DNA of 64,000 nt from Paragordius varius (lineage: Eukaryota; Nematomorpha): positions 11,346,001 through 11,410,000 of the forward strand of contig OZ176050.1 of assembly GCA_964247055.1 (NCBI GenBank), given 5' to 3'. The translations under genes were made by a program, and so were the position numbers. Below are positions 1 through 13,467 of this stretch, piece by piece; the stretch's first letter is position 1; every line of letters begins with the position of its first letter. The notes under the pieces are model-generated. The model saw only the letters and a program-made list of their open reading frames with translations. It made no database searches and had not been told where the DNA came from.

Positions 1-535
1 CATTGTTAATTATTAATAATTTTTAAGTATTTTAGACATTTTAATCAGGTAAAAAATTCGGTTTTTAAATTTGGTCAAATTTAATTTTTTTTGTTTTTTT
101 ATGTAACATTGATAATTGTAATCAATTACTACATATTTTGGACATTTTAATAAATACAGTTAAAAATTGCGGTTTTTAATAAATTTAATAAAAATTTAGT
201 TTTTTTTTGTTTTTTAGGTTTTGCATTGTTAATTGTAATTAATTACTACATATTTTGGACATTATAATAAATACAGGTAAAAATTGCGGTTAAAAAATTT
301 TAGTAAAAATTAAATTTTTTTGTTTTATAGGTTTTGCATTTTTAATTGTAATTAATTACTACATATTTTGGACATTCTAATAAATACAGGTAAAAATTTT
401 AGTTTAAGAAAATTTATGTATTATCCAAAAAAATTTTTGTTTTTTAGGTTTTGCATTGTAAATTATACATAGTCTTGAAATATTTTTTACATACTATAAT
501 AAAGACAGGTAAAAATCAATGTTTTTCGGTTTTAT
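1..535 (+). repeat. Tandem array of ~112-118-bp monomers (about 4 copies plus partials)
   Basis: Each unit contains a T-rich tract ending TTTTTTAG, then GTTTTGCATTG, TTAATTGTAATTAATTACTA, CATATTTTGGACATT, and AATAAATACAG followed by GTAAAAATTGCGG. Successive GTTTTGCAT starts fall near 219, 331 and 448. The same monomer recurs in both orientations at 52170-52900 and 54430-55510. Confidence 0.85.
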
Positions 536-1876
536 ATGTAACTATAAATACCAACCAATATGAAAAATAATCTATATTCATATAAACATCGATATATAGA
601 TGCAACTAAAATATATTTATTAAAAATTTTAGAGGTTTAAAAGATCGATAATAAAGACTTTCTACTATAAATCACACAAAATATACTAAGCCGATATTTT
701 TTAATCACCCTTCAAAAATTATGAATAAGAAGCATATTATTTTTAGATATAAATAAATTTATTTATATATAATAAATCATTATAATATATGTTGGAATCA
801 TCCAGCTTAATGGTCAATCTATATCATCATTGTCATTGACCGTCTTGTATGTTAGATTTACAATTTAATGATTAATATCATCAATTATTATTATAGGACA
901 GTTGAATTTTGAAAATACCGATTGCAATAGTGTGGGAGTCTTATTTATCAGTAACATTATAATATATACATTGGTTCGATATTCTTTATAGTCCGGGTGA
1001 TCATCTAAATAAAAAAATAAAAAAAGATTATTGGGTTTTTGAAATTATAATCACTATCTCTTTTTTATGAAATCTAACAAAAATATCTGATAAAATACTC
1101 AATTTATCATCCAAAAGATCACTGGAAAACGTGGATAAAATTAAGAATATTTTACCATCATTCTCTGGGATGATTATATCAGCTAACATAAAAGATAGAT
1201 GAGTTTTTATGGAATTTAATAATGATATTACTGTTCCTACAATCGCTTTCCTGGATTCCATAACTATTATCACAATTAGAAACGCTAATGGGAGCTAACA
1301 CCAATTAAAATAAAAAATAAATTAACCTTCATAAAATCGGAAAAATATTTTTTTTATAAAAAAGAAAATAAAAAATGTTATAAATTTTTCCACCTGCATT
1401 TTCTTTTTAAGAGCCAAAACTAAAAAAACACGTATCCCCTTCATAGTCTTAAAAAAATACAAATTTGATAAAATTTTCTTCTTCGCACTCATACCATGCC
1501 AGAAAAGCTTAGGCGCCTTGTCTTCATAGTGTAGGGAATTTTTCGTGCTGTTTTGGCTAAAAAGAAAACTGTAAAAAGATCATTTTCAATTTTTTTTATA
1601 ATGAAAAAATCATTTTTGCAAATATTATGAAGGTAAATTATTTTTGTATTAATTAGGGGATTCTAACAATGAGAATGTTTTAGCTCCCAACAGTATTTCG
1701 GATTGTGACAACTATGTTCATAAAAAAGAGATAGCGATTATAATTTTTAAAAACCCAATAATCTTTTTTATGTACTACGAAATAATTTCGTGGGTCAGTA
1801 TTTTACGCATTGGATAAACCATTTATGTTATTGGACTGGCAATAAAACTACTGAACATACATTAAAATGCATACTG
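1..1876 (+). mobile_element. Right part of a TA-flanked foldback-type DNA element, cut by the window edge
   Basis: The last ~100 bases (about 1776-1876) match the right terminus of the complete 4.25-kb element at 51713-55959. They contain the same block reading TTTCGTGGGTCAGTATTTTA and end in ATTAAAATGCATACTG followed by TA. The first ~530 bases hold the ~115-bp tandem repeat of the same family. An internal inverted pair at about 1021-1070 and 1716-1770 brackets a middle section not seen in the other copy. No transposase reading frame is visible. The family is probably a non-autonomous Tc1/mariner-type element, judged from CAGTA... termini and TA flanks. The left end lies outside the window. 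Confidence 0.6.
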
Positions 1877-1961
1877 TATTGTAAAAAATATTTTTTCTAT
1901 GTGAATAATTGTCGACTAAGCCAATGCCCAATCCGTTATAGGGAGCCAGTCTATTTGCTAA

Positions 1962-3387
1962 CACTGCTCGACAAAGTTTTGCACCACCCCCCCCCCCATT
2001 TTTTGCATTTTCTGTTACCTAATGGCATGGAAAGGCCAAAACAAAACAAAAATTTAAGGCCGCCAATAGGTTTTTTTTAATTTTAAAAAACAATTATTCC
2101 TCGTGTACATATATTTAAATATTTAAACGAGCTTATCAATACAAGTGGTATTCCAAAGATTTTCAATTATAATTTTAGACCGAAAATGCAAAAATTATCC
2201 AAACATACCAGCCCCAGTATACGATACCACAGAAGATTTTTTTTATTAACGAAGACTGCAGATATTGATGATTCATATAATAGAATTTTAAAAAAATGTC
2301 GTCGATCTATATATTAAAATATAAACTGCCCGAAACCGCTGCTATTTGTTATCTCTTCTGCACGAGAAATACGTCTTATCGAGCACAAAGATAGACAATA
2401 TACAATAAATTAATATCAATCTATACAATATGTTAATGAATTCTATGTATTAAATAAAATAAACTTTATGAATATAGAGTTAAAATATATTGCTAAGCAA
2501 AGAGTATAAATATCAAAAATCTTAAAAATCGAAAGGTAATGTATGGTGTGTGGTATGACTGCAAAAACACCCAAGCAATCCTATAATGATGCCAGGTATG
2601 GCAAAGGTATACAATAATGACGTGATTAAAGCCCGGTAGGAGAGAATTTCAATATAAAGTAGTTAACTTCAGCAATCTGAAATTGACCAAATTAACTAAA
2701 TCACAGAATAGAGTTAAACAGATTTGACCATGTAATCGGATAAGAGGATTAAAATATTATTGCATTTCATAAAATTATGGTAGTATATTATCCATAATCC
2801 TCCTAATAAAAGTGGCTGCCCAACATCCATCTGAAATTCAAATAATAAAGCAGCCAATCATATTAAAAATAAATAATATATACTAGGATAAGTAAGAAGA
2901 TTTTTTGTAAGAATCAACCGAAGAGAAAACCCCTAATAAGTACTAGAAATAACGTAAAATAACAAAATAAATTTAGCCTCTCTGAAAGCCGAAGGTTTAA
3001 ATCATAGAATGCCTTTTTAGTATTTTTTTAATATAAATTTATATGTGCTTAAAATCAACTTAAAAAAAGACTAAATTTTGTCGTTTATATCCATACTATT
3101 TTTTTCTCCCTGATATTTAAATGATATATTTATATTCAAATGTTAGAGTTTATAACGCTTTATTAAATGATATTAATTTTATAACATAATAACTTTTACT
3201 ATAAAGTTATATTTAATTTTCGTCCGATTTTCCCTTTTTTTGAAAAATCGAAAAACCTGTAATATCTCAAAATTCTGATTGGGGGAATCAAAAATTTTTT
3301 CAGATTCGGTTTTAGAACACTGAAATTAGTCATAATTTAAAATTTTGAGTAAGGGTGCTCAAAAATGTCCAAATTTGTCGACTAGTG
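1962..3387 (+). mobile_element. CACTA-like non-autonomous DNA transposon, copy 1
   Basis: The left end reads CACTGCTCGACAAAGTTTTG. The right end, read inward, is CACTAGTCGACAAATTTGG. So it has ~20-bp imperfect terminal inverted repeats starting CACT(A/G), as in CMC/EnSpm elements. The body matches the copies at 3850-4982 and 47701-48827. It includes a shared short reading frame near the left end (with NGMERPKQ) that resembles no transposase I know. A run of 12-13 C near 1987-1999 is private to this copy. The outer flank is TAA and the inner flank is TTA, so this copy alone lacks a matching 3-bp duplication. Confidence 0.7.
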
Positions 3388-3849
3388 TTATTGAACTCAT
3401 ATTGTTTCATAGGTTTTCTGAAATTAGCAACGCTAAATTATTTTCAAGTGGTGTAGTATTATAAGAGAGTAAAGTTCTACCAAGCGGCTAATTAAAAATA
3501 GGTACATTGCCTTTATACGGGATTAAACCAGATTGATTACATAGTCTCGTAGCTTAAATCATAATTAGCTTTAAAGCCTACTTATTTTTATATGGTGTCA
3601 CATTTTCAGAAGGTGGAGCCATATCTAACGCTTAATTAAGGCGCTAAGTTGAATTTATTGCCTTTATAAAGATATTACTTACAACCACTATTAATGTATA
3701 ATCTCATAAATTGGGCGAAAATTTGTTTCAATTAATTCTTTTTGGCTCTATTTTTTGGAAAAATGTCCTTTTAGGCGGCTATATACAAATACCAATTAAA
3801 TAGCCGATTATATTTGGCTCTATCGTAAAAAGGTAAAATTGTAAAATAA
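3388..3849. other. Spacer between the two facing CACTA-like copies
   Basis: About 460 bp separate the inner ends of two CACTA-like copies in opposite orientation. No gene or recognisable repeat was seen. It would be the loop if the pair moved as one foldback unit. Confidence 0.5.
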
Positions 3850-4982
3850 CACTAGTCGACAAATTTGGACATTTTTGAGCACCACCACTCAAACTTTTAA
3901 ATTATGACTAATTTCAGTGTTTTAAAACCGAATGTGAAAAAATTTTTGATCCCGCCAATCAGAATTTTGAAATATTATAGGTTTTTCAATTTTTCAAAAA
4001 CAAGAGAAAATCGAGAGAAAATTAAATATAACTTTAATAAAATGTTATTATATTATAAACTTAATATCATTTAATAAAGCGTTTTAAACTCTATCTTTTG
4101 AATATAAATATGTCATTTAAATATCAGAGAGAAAAAAATAGTACGGACTTAAACGTCAAAATTTAGTCTTTTTCCTTCAAGTGAATTTTTAATACGTATA
4201 AAAAAATTTTAAAAAAATACTAAAAAAGGCATTCTATGGTTTAAACCTTCGGCTTTTAGATAGGCTATATTTTTTTGTTAGTTTTCGTTCTTTTGAGTAC
4301 TTATTAGGCTTTTTTTCTTGAGTTGGTTCTTATAAAAAATCCTTTATTTATACCTAGTGGATATACTTTATTTTTTAAAATTATTGGTTGTTTTGTATTT
4401 TTGATTTCAGATGGATGTTGTGTAGCCACTTTTAGTAGAATTTACTATTATGGGATTGGACCATTTGTATTTACCTAATCTTTTTATTCAATTTAATTAT
4501 AGAATTTATCTAACTTTATTCTGTTAATTGGTTAATTTGACATGTCAATTTGCCTGGATTTTGCTTGCAAGTCTCTCTTATCGGGATTTACGATTACTTA
4601 TTGTTATCTTTGCCATATCTGGCATAATTGGATCGCTTGGGGGATATGCAGAGCTGTGCAGCCGCCCGTATCTATCACACTATACATAAGCCCCTTTTAG
4701 ATTTTTAATACTTTGGCTCTTAGCTTGTTTAGTATCTTATTTAATGCCTAGAATTTTGTTATTCATGCATGGAATATTACTTGTATCGACTTGTTTTTGA
4801 ATATTTAAACATATATACACGAGGAATGATTGTTTTTTTAAATTATATACAAATTTAAAAATTAAATTTCGGAAAAATCCTATTGGTGGCCTCAATTTTC
4901 TTTTTTGTTTTGGCCTTTCCATGCCATTAGGTATCAGAAAATGCAAAAATAATGGGGTGGTGTAAAACCTTGTTGAGCAGTG
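3850..4982 (-). mobile_element. CACTA-like non-autonomous DNA transposon, copy 2 (inverted)
   Basis: It begins CACTAGTCGACAAATTTGG and ends GTTGAGCAGTG. TAA lies immediately outside both ends (3847-3849 and 4983-4985), so a 3-bp target duplication, typical of CACTA/EnSpm, fits. At 1133 bp it is almost the same size as the third copy in POLE2 intron 4. The two short frames inside (one with NGMERPKQ, one with a hydrophobic stretch) are shared by all copies and look like element sequence, not host coding. Confidence 0.75.
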
Positions 4983-7900
4983 TAATGGTTTAGGTTTCCT
5001 AGTAAAATGTAAAATATTAATCAAGCGCAGAATAGGGCTCCACAGGTTGTAAAATACACCACTATAGAATCTCTGACGTTATCATTTGACATAAAAAATA
5101 TGTTTTTTTATATTCCCCCGTATAATTGCAATTTTAGCACTTTCTTTTGATTAGCATTAGGGTAAGGTTCGATGCGTAAAACAGACCATTAGATAATATT
5201 AACAATTTAAAACTAATGTTCAAAACATATAAGTATGGATTTGGAACTTTTGGGTATTTATTTCCCTTTAAAAAAACACTTTCAGTTCTTATTTCAAAAT
5301 CGCCAAATAAAGTTCCACCTTTTGTAAAATTCGCTAACATATAAAGATAAGGTGGATTTGAAGCATTTCTTCGTCCGCGTTGTATGACTATGAAAGATTA
5401 ATATGAATTTCAGGTCTTCTCGAATAATTTTAGTTAAAACTTCTTTGCTTATTAGGGTTTCAACCTCTGTAGCATACGCCATAAAACAATGTGGCTTTAA
5501 AACTTTATATAAATACCTATGAATCTTTACGAATACAATAATTTAAATTACTAGAAAACCTCCCACATCACTTTATTAATTAAATCACCGGATTAAATTG
5601 CACTTGTTGCAGAATAGACCATAAAAAATAACGTAAACCATCGAGATATAAATAATGGTTTTAGATATTAACAGCATATGGGCAAAAACAGTCTCGCGCT
5701 TTCTTTTAATTAGCGGCTGGGTAGGGCACCCTCGTGGATAAGACTTAATATTCCCTGCAATTTTTTAAAAAAGCCTATTAGATATCCTTACTTTAACTGT
5801 AAAGAAAATCCAATTTATAATTGAATTTTTCTGTTTTTAAAAAAATGTGGTAATCTTAATATATCTTTTCATTATGCCAATGAATCAAACAAAAAATAAA
5901 ATAGTTGTATCGAGACCAAAAATTTTTTATATAGTCCGATTGAAAAATCATATATTTGATGTTTCGAGCTAAAATGCGGCCCGCGAAGCCATTTGTGCTG
6001 ACATCCCTGTTTTAATAATTCCCTGCCTAGTGTTAATAGTGATGATGGAAAAATTGGGCAGTTTTAGGGTTCGATCTCTGACACCCCACACAAATCACAT
6101 TGCAAGAGCCTGACGCCTGACCTCCTATAATATCACGCCTTCTTACCATAGGGATTCAATAAATTTTAGAATATTTCCAATTAAAGACAGTGCGCATTTT
6201 TAATCAGATTGTGCATAGGGTAACACTTTATTAAACAACGTTCCTCGGTAGCAAGTTATGGATTTAATAATGATTTTAGGCAAAAAAATTTGACAACAGC
6301 TGTTAAATTAGCACGTGGTTAAAGCCTATACCCTATGTTTAACACATTTCCAGACAAAAAAATCCCGTCTGTAACTACTTATCTTTTTCTGTTTATTGTA
6401 GAAAAAATATATTATCGATTTACTTGCTAATGCTATAAGCAAGTCACAAAGAGGCACGACATGGCTCAGTTATTTGATATTTTAAAAAGTGAGGATTTTA
6501 AAATATGGAACCGATATTTTATAGTTCACTGGTTTAGTCTTAGAGGTTGATTCTTACATAGGAATTTCTTAAAGTTCGTTTTGTCACAAATCAAAGTTTA
6601 TCTGACAAGTTGTAAATCTTATTAATTTAGGAAGACGTTTAATTGCCCATAATTTCTACTTTTTCATTATTTCTTGATTGCAAAAAATGATAAGAAAATA
6701 TCTTTTTCTCCAACCAAATTTTGTTCGTAATTGTTTTACAATGTCAATTAAAAAAATTGAAGATTATATATAGATAGAATTATATTGTTGTCAATTTATA
6801 AAATTTATTATAAAAAAAATGCTTGAGAAAATAGGAAGAGATATAATTATAGATTTATTTTATAAAGTATAAGTGGTAGTAGATTGGTTAGTAATTATAG
6901 GGTTGTCATTTTATGAAATACTCTTACATTTATTTTAATAATAATCCTTCCACAAGTGTGGGATAGTTTAAAGTTAATAGAAAAAAACTACCTCAAATTT
7001 TCTTAGCATTTTTTTACCTGTCCTGACACCACACTACATAAAATACATCCAATTATAGTATTAAGATGATGAGATGATAAAGAGATAACATTAAAATTGG
7101 TAATCATCTATATTTTTAGCAATAAATATACTCTCGATACTTTTAAAATAGATGTTTTGAGATTCAAATAATATAAATATAATTATTTATTTGATTGATT
7201 TTATCATTAAAACTTTCTTTTTCGTAATAATAGTTAAATAAAACTTCTTTTGTCAAAAAAGTGTTACATTAGGTTTTCAAACAATTATAATAGTTTTCTG
7301 GCATCAATGAATTTTATGAATCCACTCCTCTCTAACCCTTAACTAATAAAAATTTTAAGTAAATATTTTTTATAAAGCTCCGTTGGAGTTTTATTGTTGG
7401 GTGAATTAAACAGCCTAGGCATATCCCTTAAGTTAAATGTAAGATGTTATGAAATGCCTGGAAAAGCGTAATTATACAAATTGATTTACGGATTATAGAG
7501 TGCATTAATTTTGTAATTTATGATTTTTTCTTATGTTGTTTAATATATAATATATATAGACACCAAAACATATAGTAAATCATTGAGGCTTACCTTCAGC
7601 GTCTTAAACTCCAGATATATATAGATATATATTATACTCTCCTATTCTAGTTCTTGTAGGATGTAGTCAGGGAGAATTTACTTATATATTTATTTATTTT
7701 TTGAAAGATTTATTAATAGGATTTTAAATCTATAAATCGAAAATACTAATTTTTGTGATCATACAAATACTCTCTCTCGCTCTCTATAATTAAAGTTTAA
7801 CATTTTCGATTTTTGTAATACAGGATGATTAATTGTTATTATATATTTTACTGCTTAATAACTTAAAATACTTTACTTAAGTGGGATCTCGATGTCGCCA

Positions 7901-10900
7901 AAAATCTAATGCAATAAAACCTTTACGTATATGTCAAATAAAATGTTAAGAAAAAAAATACTAATGGGTTAAAAAATCTTTGTATATATAAAAACCGATT
8001 AATTAATAAAATTAATTATTATTTAATAAAAACACAACCTATTATGATCAAAAACGTATTAAAATTTTGATTATTGATAAGCATCCACTTTTATGCAAAA
8101 TCTTCTCGTTAAAAAATTATTAATTAATTATAACTTTTATTAAGATGACGTTTGAATATATATATAATTATATATTAATCATAAAATATAAAAATTCTAT
8201 TAATCGTTAAGAAGCCATCTAAATTTTAGGAGTAGATTCTATAACAGATGATATTTTGATGGCATATATTAAATTAAATAATAAGTTGTTTTTATACCGA
8301 ATAAATATATAAGTTGTGTATACACTACACAGTATTAACCACTTTAACATAATAATGGCCAACTAGACTTTTAATTAGGATTCCTAATTCCTAAATCCGA
8401 AATAAGAACTAAACATGGATAATTAACCAATTTATTGTTAAATTTGGGGGCTGGCACATAAGGTGTAGATGTAATGTTAAATTTTTAACCCTAAATATTT
8501 AATATTTTGTTTACTTTGTTTTAATTTCCCTGGAGAGAAAATAGAATAAATGATTAAAAATTAGTCAATATATCTCAATTTTTTAGGGCAACTTGGGAAT
8601 AAAACCTATAATTAAACAAGATAGCAATGTTGTGTTAGCCTTTAAATTTTTTTACAAAGACGCTATAAGAATGAGAACACAGATTTATAAATCAATTTTT
8701 AATTTAAGGCCTTACATTTACTAAACGGCAAGAATAGCGAGATACAGACTATTAATGCAATCCAATCTCCAATACTAAGCAAGCAATTTAATTGCTTTTA
8801 ATTCCATTAAAGTAGTTAATAATATATATGATATAATATAGCAAATTAATAGCAAAGGATAATACCATTTTTTGCTCTCTATTTCTCTCTCAAAGTCATT
8901 TCCTTCCTGTAGGAAGTAATAGTAGCAACAAAATAGTTTCAATAACTCAATTAAGCATTAGGTAACCCTCATTGTTTTGCGCATGCGATATTAAGGTTGA
9001 AACACCTAATATATCTTATAAATAAATCTTGGATATATCAAAATATATATCGATTTTTAGTTAATAATACTAATGATACGTATAAATTTCATAAGGTAAT
9101 AAGGTTAGATTGATCATTAAGCTACCTAAAATAATGAAACCTAGCTGGGTCCCAGTTCAAATTATAAAAATGTTCTAAAAAGAAACTTAAGTTTTGCTAA
9201 AAAATGATTTTGCACACACCAATAATATCATCTAACCATATAATTTGACATAAAATTATATAAAAAAATAGTTACAAGCTTAGTATCCACCTGTGCACCA
9301 TAGCACGTTTCTGTCATATGAGGTAACTTTCAACTTTAAAGCCTTTAAGGTTTTAAGTAAACAGGCGAGAATACATATATTAATTTTCATTTTATACGGT
9401 GCTGTAAAAATCATTAATGCTAAACAATTTACAGGTCAAAATCCCTACTTTAAATTAAAATATATTATTACTATATCAGGTTGCAATAAGAAATGGATTT
9501 GGTATTATATATATATATATATATATATATGGTTTGAATAATTCTTACCATAAAAAGACATAATCTTAAGTATTATAGATGCAATTAGTTTAAATTATTT
9601 CATATTTAATTAATCCTAAAATCCTTGCTGTGTATTATATGAAATTTGATAATATTAAACCAATTCTACGGTAAGATTCTGTCTTATATATGATATTGTC
9701 ACAATTATCGTAGGAGTTCATTATGATGATATTATTATATATTCATATATTAATCTTTTATAGGTTTAACAGGGCAGACCCAGTCTACACTAACAATAAT
9801 GACCCCTTCCACCGTTAAGTTTGATTAAAACCATTTTTACTATTTAATTTCTAGTCACAAATTTAATTTGGTTTTTAAAAACTATCCTATGTGGTACCAA
9901 GTTTAGTCTCATATAATTAGTTGACAAATTTAATGATTCAAATTAATAATAAGTTATAATGTAATTTGATAGTAAAAGTGACCGTGATAGTATAACAATA
10001 ATATAATTTTGATTTCTGCCCTTATAAGTTTCAAATTAATTCCCTTTTCACTTTAATTGACATTGGAGAGTTAAAATTTCAAGTGATAAAAGGATGTTTG
10101 AAGGAAAACTATGTTCACTGCTGAACGGTTATTCACAAATAAATTAATATGTTTTTTCAATTTATATATAAAGCTAGTTATATACAAAAATAATATAATC
10201 TCATGATTTTTCTCAAAATTACTAAATAATAGAAAAATCAATTCTGCTACTAAACTTTAGGGCTAAATACTGGATTTCCTTACCAAATCCTAACCACTTG
10301 CTATTATATTAAAAAATAAGTATATTTCCAATCATACTCAAAATTAAGGCGATGTAAAATATAAAAATATCCCTAACTTTTAATCATTTCTCGTTTGGCT
10401 TCGGTGATTTCAAAATTTTGTATACGATAATTCAACCTCAATCTTAAATAATTTTCCATCTTTTAAATATTATCCTAAGTTAAGAAGATGCATATTTATA
10501 GTTTCATCTTTTTTATTAATTATGTTTTATGGTGAGCAAAATTCAGATAAAGTATTTTTGTGCATAAAAGCTAGTTTTTTAGCAAAACATTTAGCGCTTT
10601 TCAAAACCACTTTAAAAATATTTTCTTTGAACTCTAATGATGAAACATTTAGCATATAAAAAACAGAAAGCTATAAAGGAAAAATTTAATAAAAATAAAT
10701 GATATCGGCTCATTAATATAAGTTTTGCTCTTTTTTCTGTCAAAAATAGAAGTAAAAATATTATTAACAACAAATGAATTAATTTTAAATTTCAAAAATG
10801 TACTCAAATATACCACGAAACTACCATATTAAAATGTAAATTTGATCCTACACTAAAGAGCAATATCATTTATAAATTGGCACCCTTTTTTATTGAGTGA

Positions 10901-11200
10901 TTGATTAAATTACCCATAATCGTTTTCGACCATTGGGGTTTTGAGAGACAGAGAGAAAGTCCTATGCGCTACTGTCCTTTTCAATAACCAATATTTATTT
11001 AAACTTTAAATTATTGCGTTTTAAAACAAATATAGTTTTATCTTGTCCTAGGTAAGAACAGTCAAACCTCTTTTCATGGGATGGACCTTATTGTAAGTTG
11101 CTCGCTCCTTTTGCTCTTTTTTTCTTTAAAAATAAAAAATAGAAAAAATAAATCATATGTTTTAACTTTTCACTGTATATAATTATATTAGTGTATTTTA
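4983..11200. other. Gene-poor AT-rich intergenic DNA
   Basis: No convincing gene was found. The minus strand at 5134-5482 has two overlapping short frames that do not look entirely random but match no family I recognise. A terminal fragment of the hAT-type MITE family (GCGGCCCGCGAAGCC, ending ACATCCCTG) lies at about 5975-6009. A (TA)n run lies near 9505-9530. The rest is unique AT-rich sequence. Confidence 0.5.
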
Positions 11201-11369
11201 CAGTAGCGTATGGAGTAAAAGATTGTTAGTGCAAAAAATAAAAAATTGTCTTTTTAAAAAAACAAGGGGACATTATACATATGTGTATTTACAACTAGGA
11301 TTGTTTTTTTAAAAAAAACATTTTTTTATTCTATTTTGCACTAACATTCTTTTATTCCATACGCTACTG
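11201..11369. mobile_element. Tc1/mariner-type MITE, CAGTAGCGTATGG family
   Basis: A 169-bp palindromic element. It starts CAGTAGCGTATGGAGTAAAA and ends with the reverse complement (TTTATTCCATACGCTACTG), with TA on both sides. The middle is AT-rich and non-coding, with an AACAAGGGGA block shared with the copy at 12611-12772. Confidence 0.85.
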
Positions 11370-12610
11370 TAAATACTTTTTTAAAATAAAATTATCCTGA
11401 ATTTAGTTAATATATAGAAAGTCAGTTTCAACATCATATGATTAGATATAGTGTATATATTGGATTCTGAAGCCGGATCGTTTGTTATTGAGTCTGTTTC
11501 TAATTTTTTCCTTCGCAGTTTTTTTTTGCTTTTTAGACAACTGTGATGTTAACAATTAAAAATTAAAAGTATAAATTTTAATACAAGGTTTTTTAGGACT
11601 TGCTTTTGCCTAAACTACCCATAGTTAATAATTTGGGAAGAAAGTGGAAAAACACATTCTAGCCAATAAATTTAGTTCAATGTAAAACCCATTCAAATTT
11701 TTTTGCATGTAATAATTATATTTGTTTAAAATAATTATTACATGCAACATGAGAATTTTAAAATTATTATTTCGGTGAGTATATGATCACCTTAAAAAAC
11801 TTATTTTCTAATGTATCCAATGTTAAATCCTTACAGAATTTATGTTTGTTTTTTAAAGGTTTTAATGCTCTCTCTAAAGACATTTTATCTAGTGCGTTTT
11901 ATATGCCGCGTCGCATATTCATCGATTTTTTCTTATGGTAATTATTAATGACGCTATATGGTTAAAAAATTTGCTCAGCATAAAAAAATAACCTTCATTT
12001 AACTTTTTTAGCATCATAATATTTTTTAGTCTCATCATGCATTTTTTTGATTAAAAAAATATTGTAAATTATATATTTTGTAATATGAATGAATTTCAAT
12101 AATACATAAGCTAATATGATTGATTATATATTTAATATGGTTCCGGTCGCAGAGAGCATGTAAAAAAGATATGCTTCAAAAGATATTCTATTTGCCGACA
12201 AAAAGAATGTCAATTTTTTCAATGTATAGATAACAAAATAATCTTTTTATAAAGTTGTATATATCATAAACGAAACCCCTTGAAAATTGCGTATAGAATA
12301 ATTTGGATAGCATGGTATAAGTAAAAAATTTATATGTAATAACTTTTGTATGTTATTTAAAAGAGTATAACTCTATAAAAATCATTAGCATTCACTAATA
12401 CAAATATTGATTGGGAATTAGTTACGTAGAAAATGTTGTTTAATAATAAAATCTTTATCTTATTACATCAGCGGTATTATAGTACATTATTCCATTTCTA
12501 TATTAATAAATACTTTCCAACAATATAGAATGCTTACTTTTTTTAAATCTATATATAATTTTTACTAATTAGGGGGACGTCGGTTAATGGATTTTAAATA
12601 TATCAATATA

Positions 12611-12772
12611 CAGTAGCGTATGGAGTAAAACAATATTAGTCCATAATAAAATAAAAAATTGTTTTATTAAAAAAACAAGGGGATATTGTTTATTTACAAG
12701 TAGGATTCTTTTTTCAAAAAACAATTTTTTATTCTTTTATGGACTAATATTGTTTTACTCCATACGCTACTG
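12611..12772. mobile_element. Tc1/mariner-type MITE, CAGTAGCGTATGG family
   Basis: A 162-bp palindrome with the same CAGTAGCGTATGGAGTAAAA termini as 11201-11369 and TA flanks. An isolated right-end fragment of the family (CCATACGCTACTG) occurs at about 13199-13211 without an obvious partner. Confidence 0.85.
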
Positions 12773-13288
12773 TAATAAAAATGAGTTTTATCCATTCACC
12801 GATGAGTTTCCAAATAAAATATTTAACTTTAATAATTCGTGTCATAAGTTATATTTAATTCTCAAGAGTAAATGTTTTAAATAAAAATCGTGACTTTTTA
12901 ACACTAACCTGTTGTTAGTCTGGTTATATTAATTTTTTTTATTTTTTACAGGAAATATCATGTGTTAAAATTATTATCTTAGCGCTATTTTCACATGATA
13001 GTATTATTTTGTAAAGTAAAAATACGGGAAAATCCATTAATTTTGATTTATATAAAAAATTTAATTATTATATATAAGTTAGTTGTCAAAGTTAACGGTT
13101 ATGATATTTCGAAAAACATTCAGTGTAATGCAAAATAAGGAATGATTAACTTTGTCATAACTTTTTGTTTTAAAATTATGAACAGACTTAATTATACACC
13201 ATACGCTACTGTTATTTTTTAGTGATTGGAATCTGGTGAATGCCGAAGTATTTTAAGAATTTCGATTGGATTTTGAATTGAGTAGATA

Positions 13289-13467
13289 CAGTATGCATTT
13301 TAAGGTTGCTTATTTCACACTATTGTTTGCAATTCGCAACACAGTAGTGTATGGAAAAAAAGAAAGGAAAATTTTTTTTTCAACATTCTGTTGTTTTTTT
13401 CCATACACTATCGTATTGCGAATTGCCCAACTATAGTTGAAATCAGAAACCATTAAAATGCATACTG
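13289..13467. mobile_element. Composite palindromic MITE, CAGTATGCATTTTAA family
   Basis: A 179-bp near-perfect palindrome flanked by TA. The outer termini CAGTATGCATTTTAA... are the same as those of the 4.25-kb foldback element in POLE2. The inner portion starts CAGTAGTGTATGGAAAA and ends TTTTCCATACACTATCG, resembling the CAGTAGCGTATGG family. The same two-layer structure is at 41694-41873, so the composite has itself spread. Confidence 0.8.

Noticed and set aside
1-535. Could the tandem array be a CRISPR or centromeric satellite?
   Set aside because: Units are contiguous ~115-bp copies without unique spacers, and the same array sits inside a bounded transposable element, so it is an element-internal repeat.
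1790-2080. 96-residue plus frame crossing the end of the first element and the CACTA-like start
   Set aside because: It spans two different mobile elements and the spacer between them, so it is chance.
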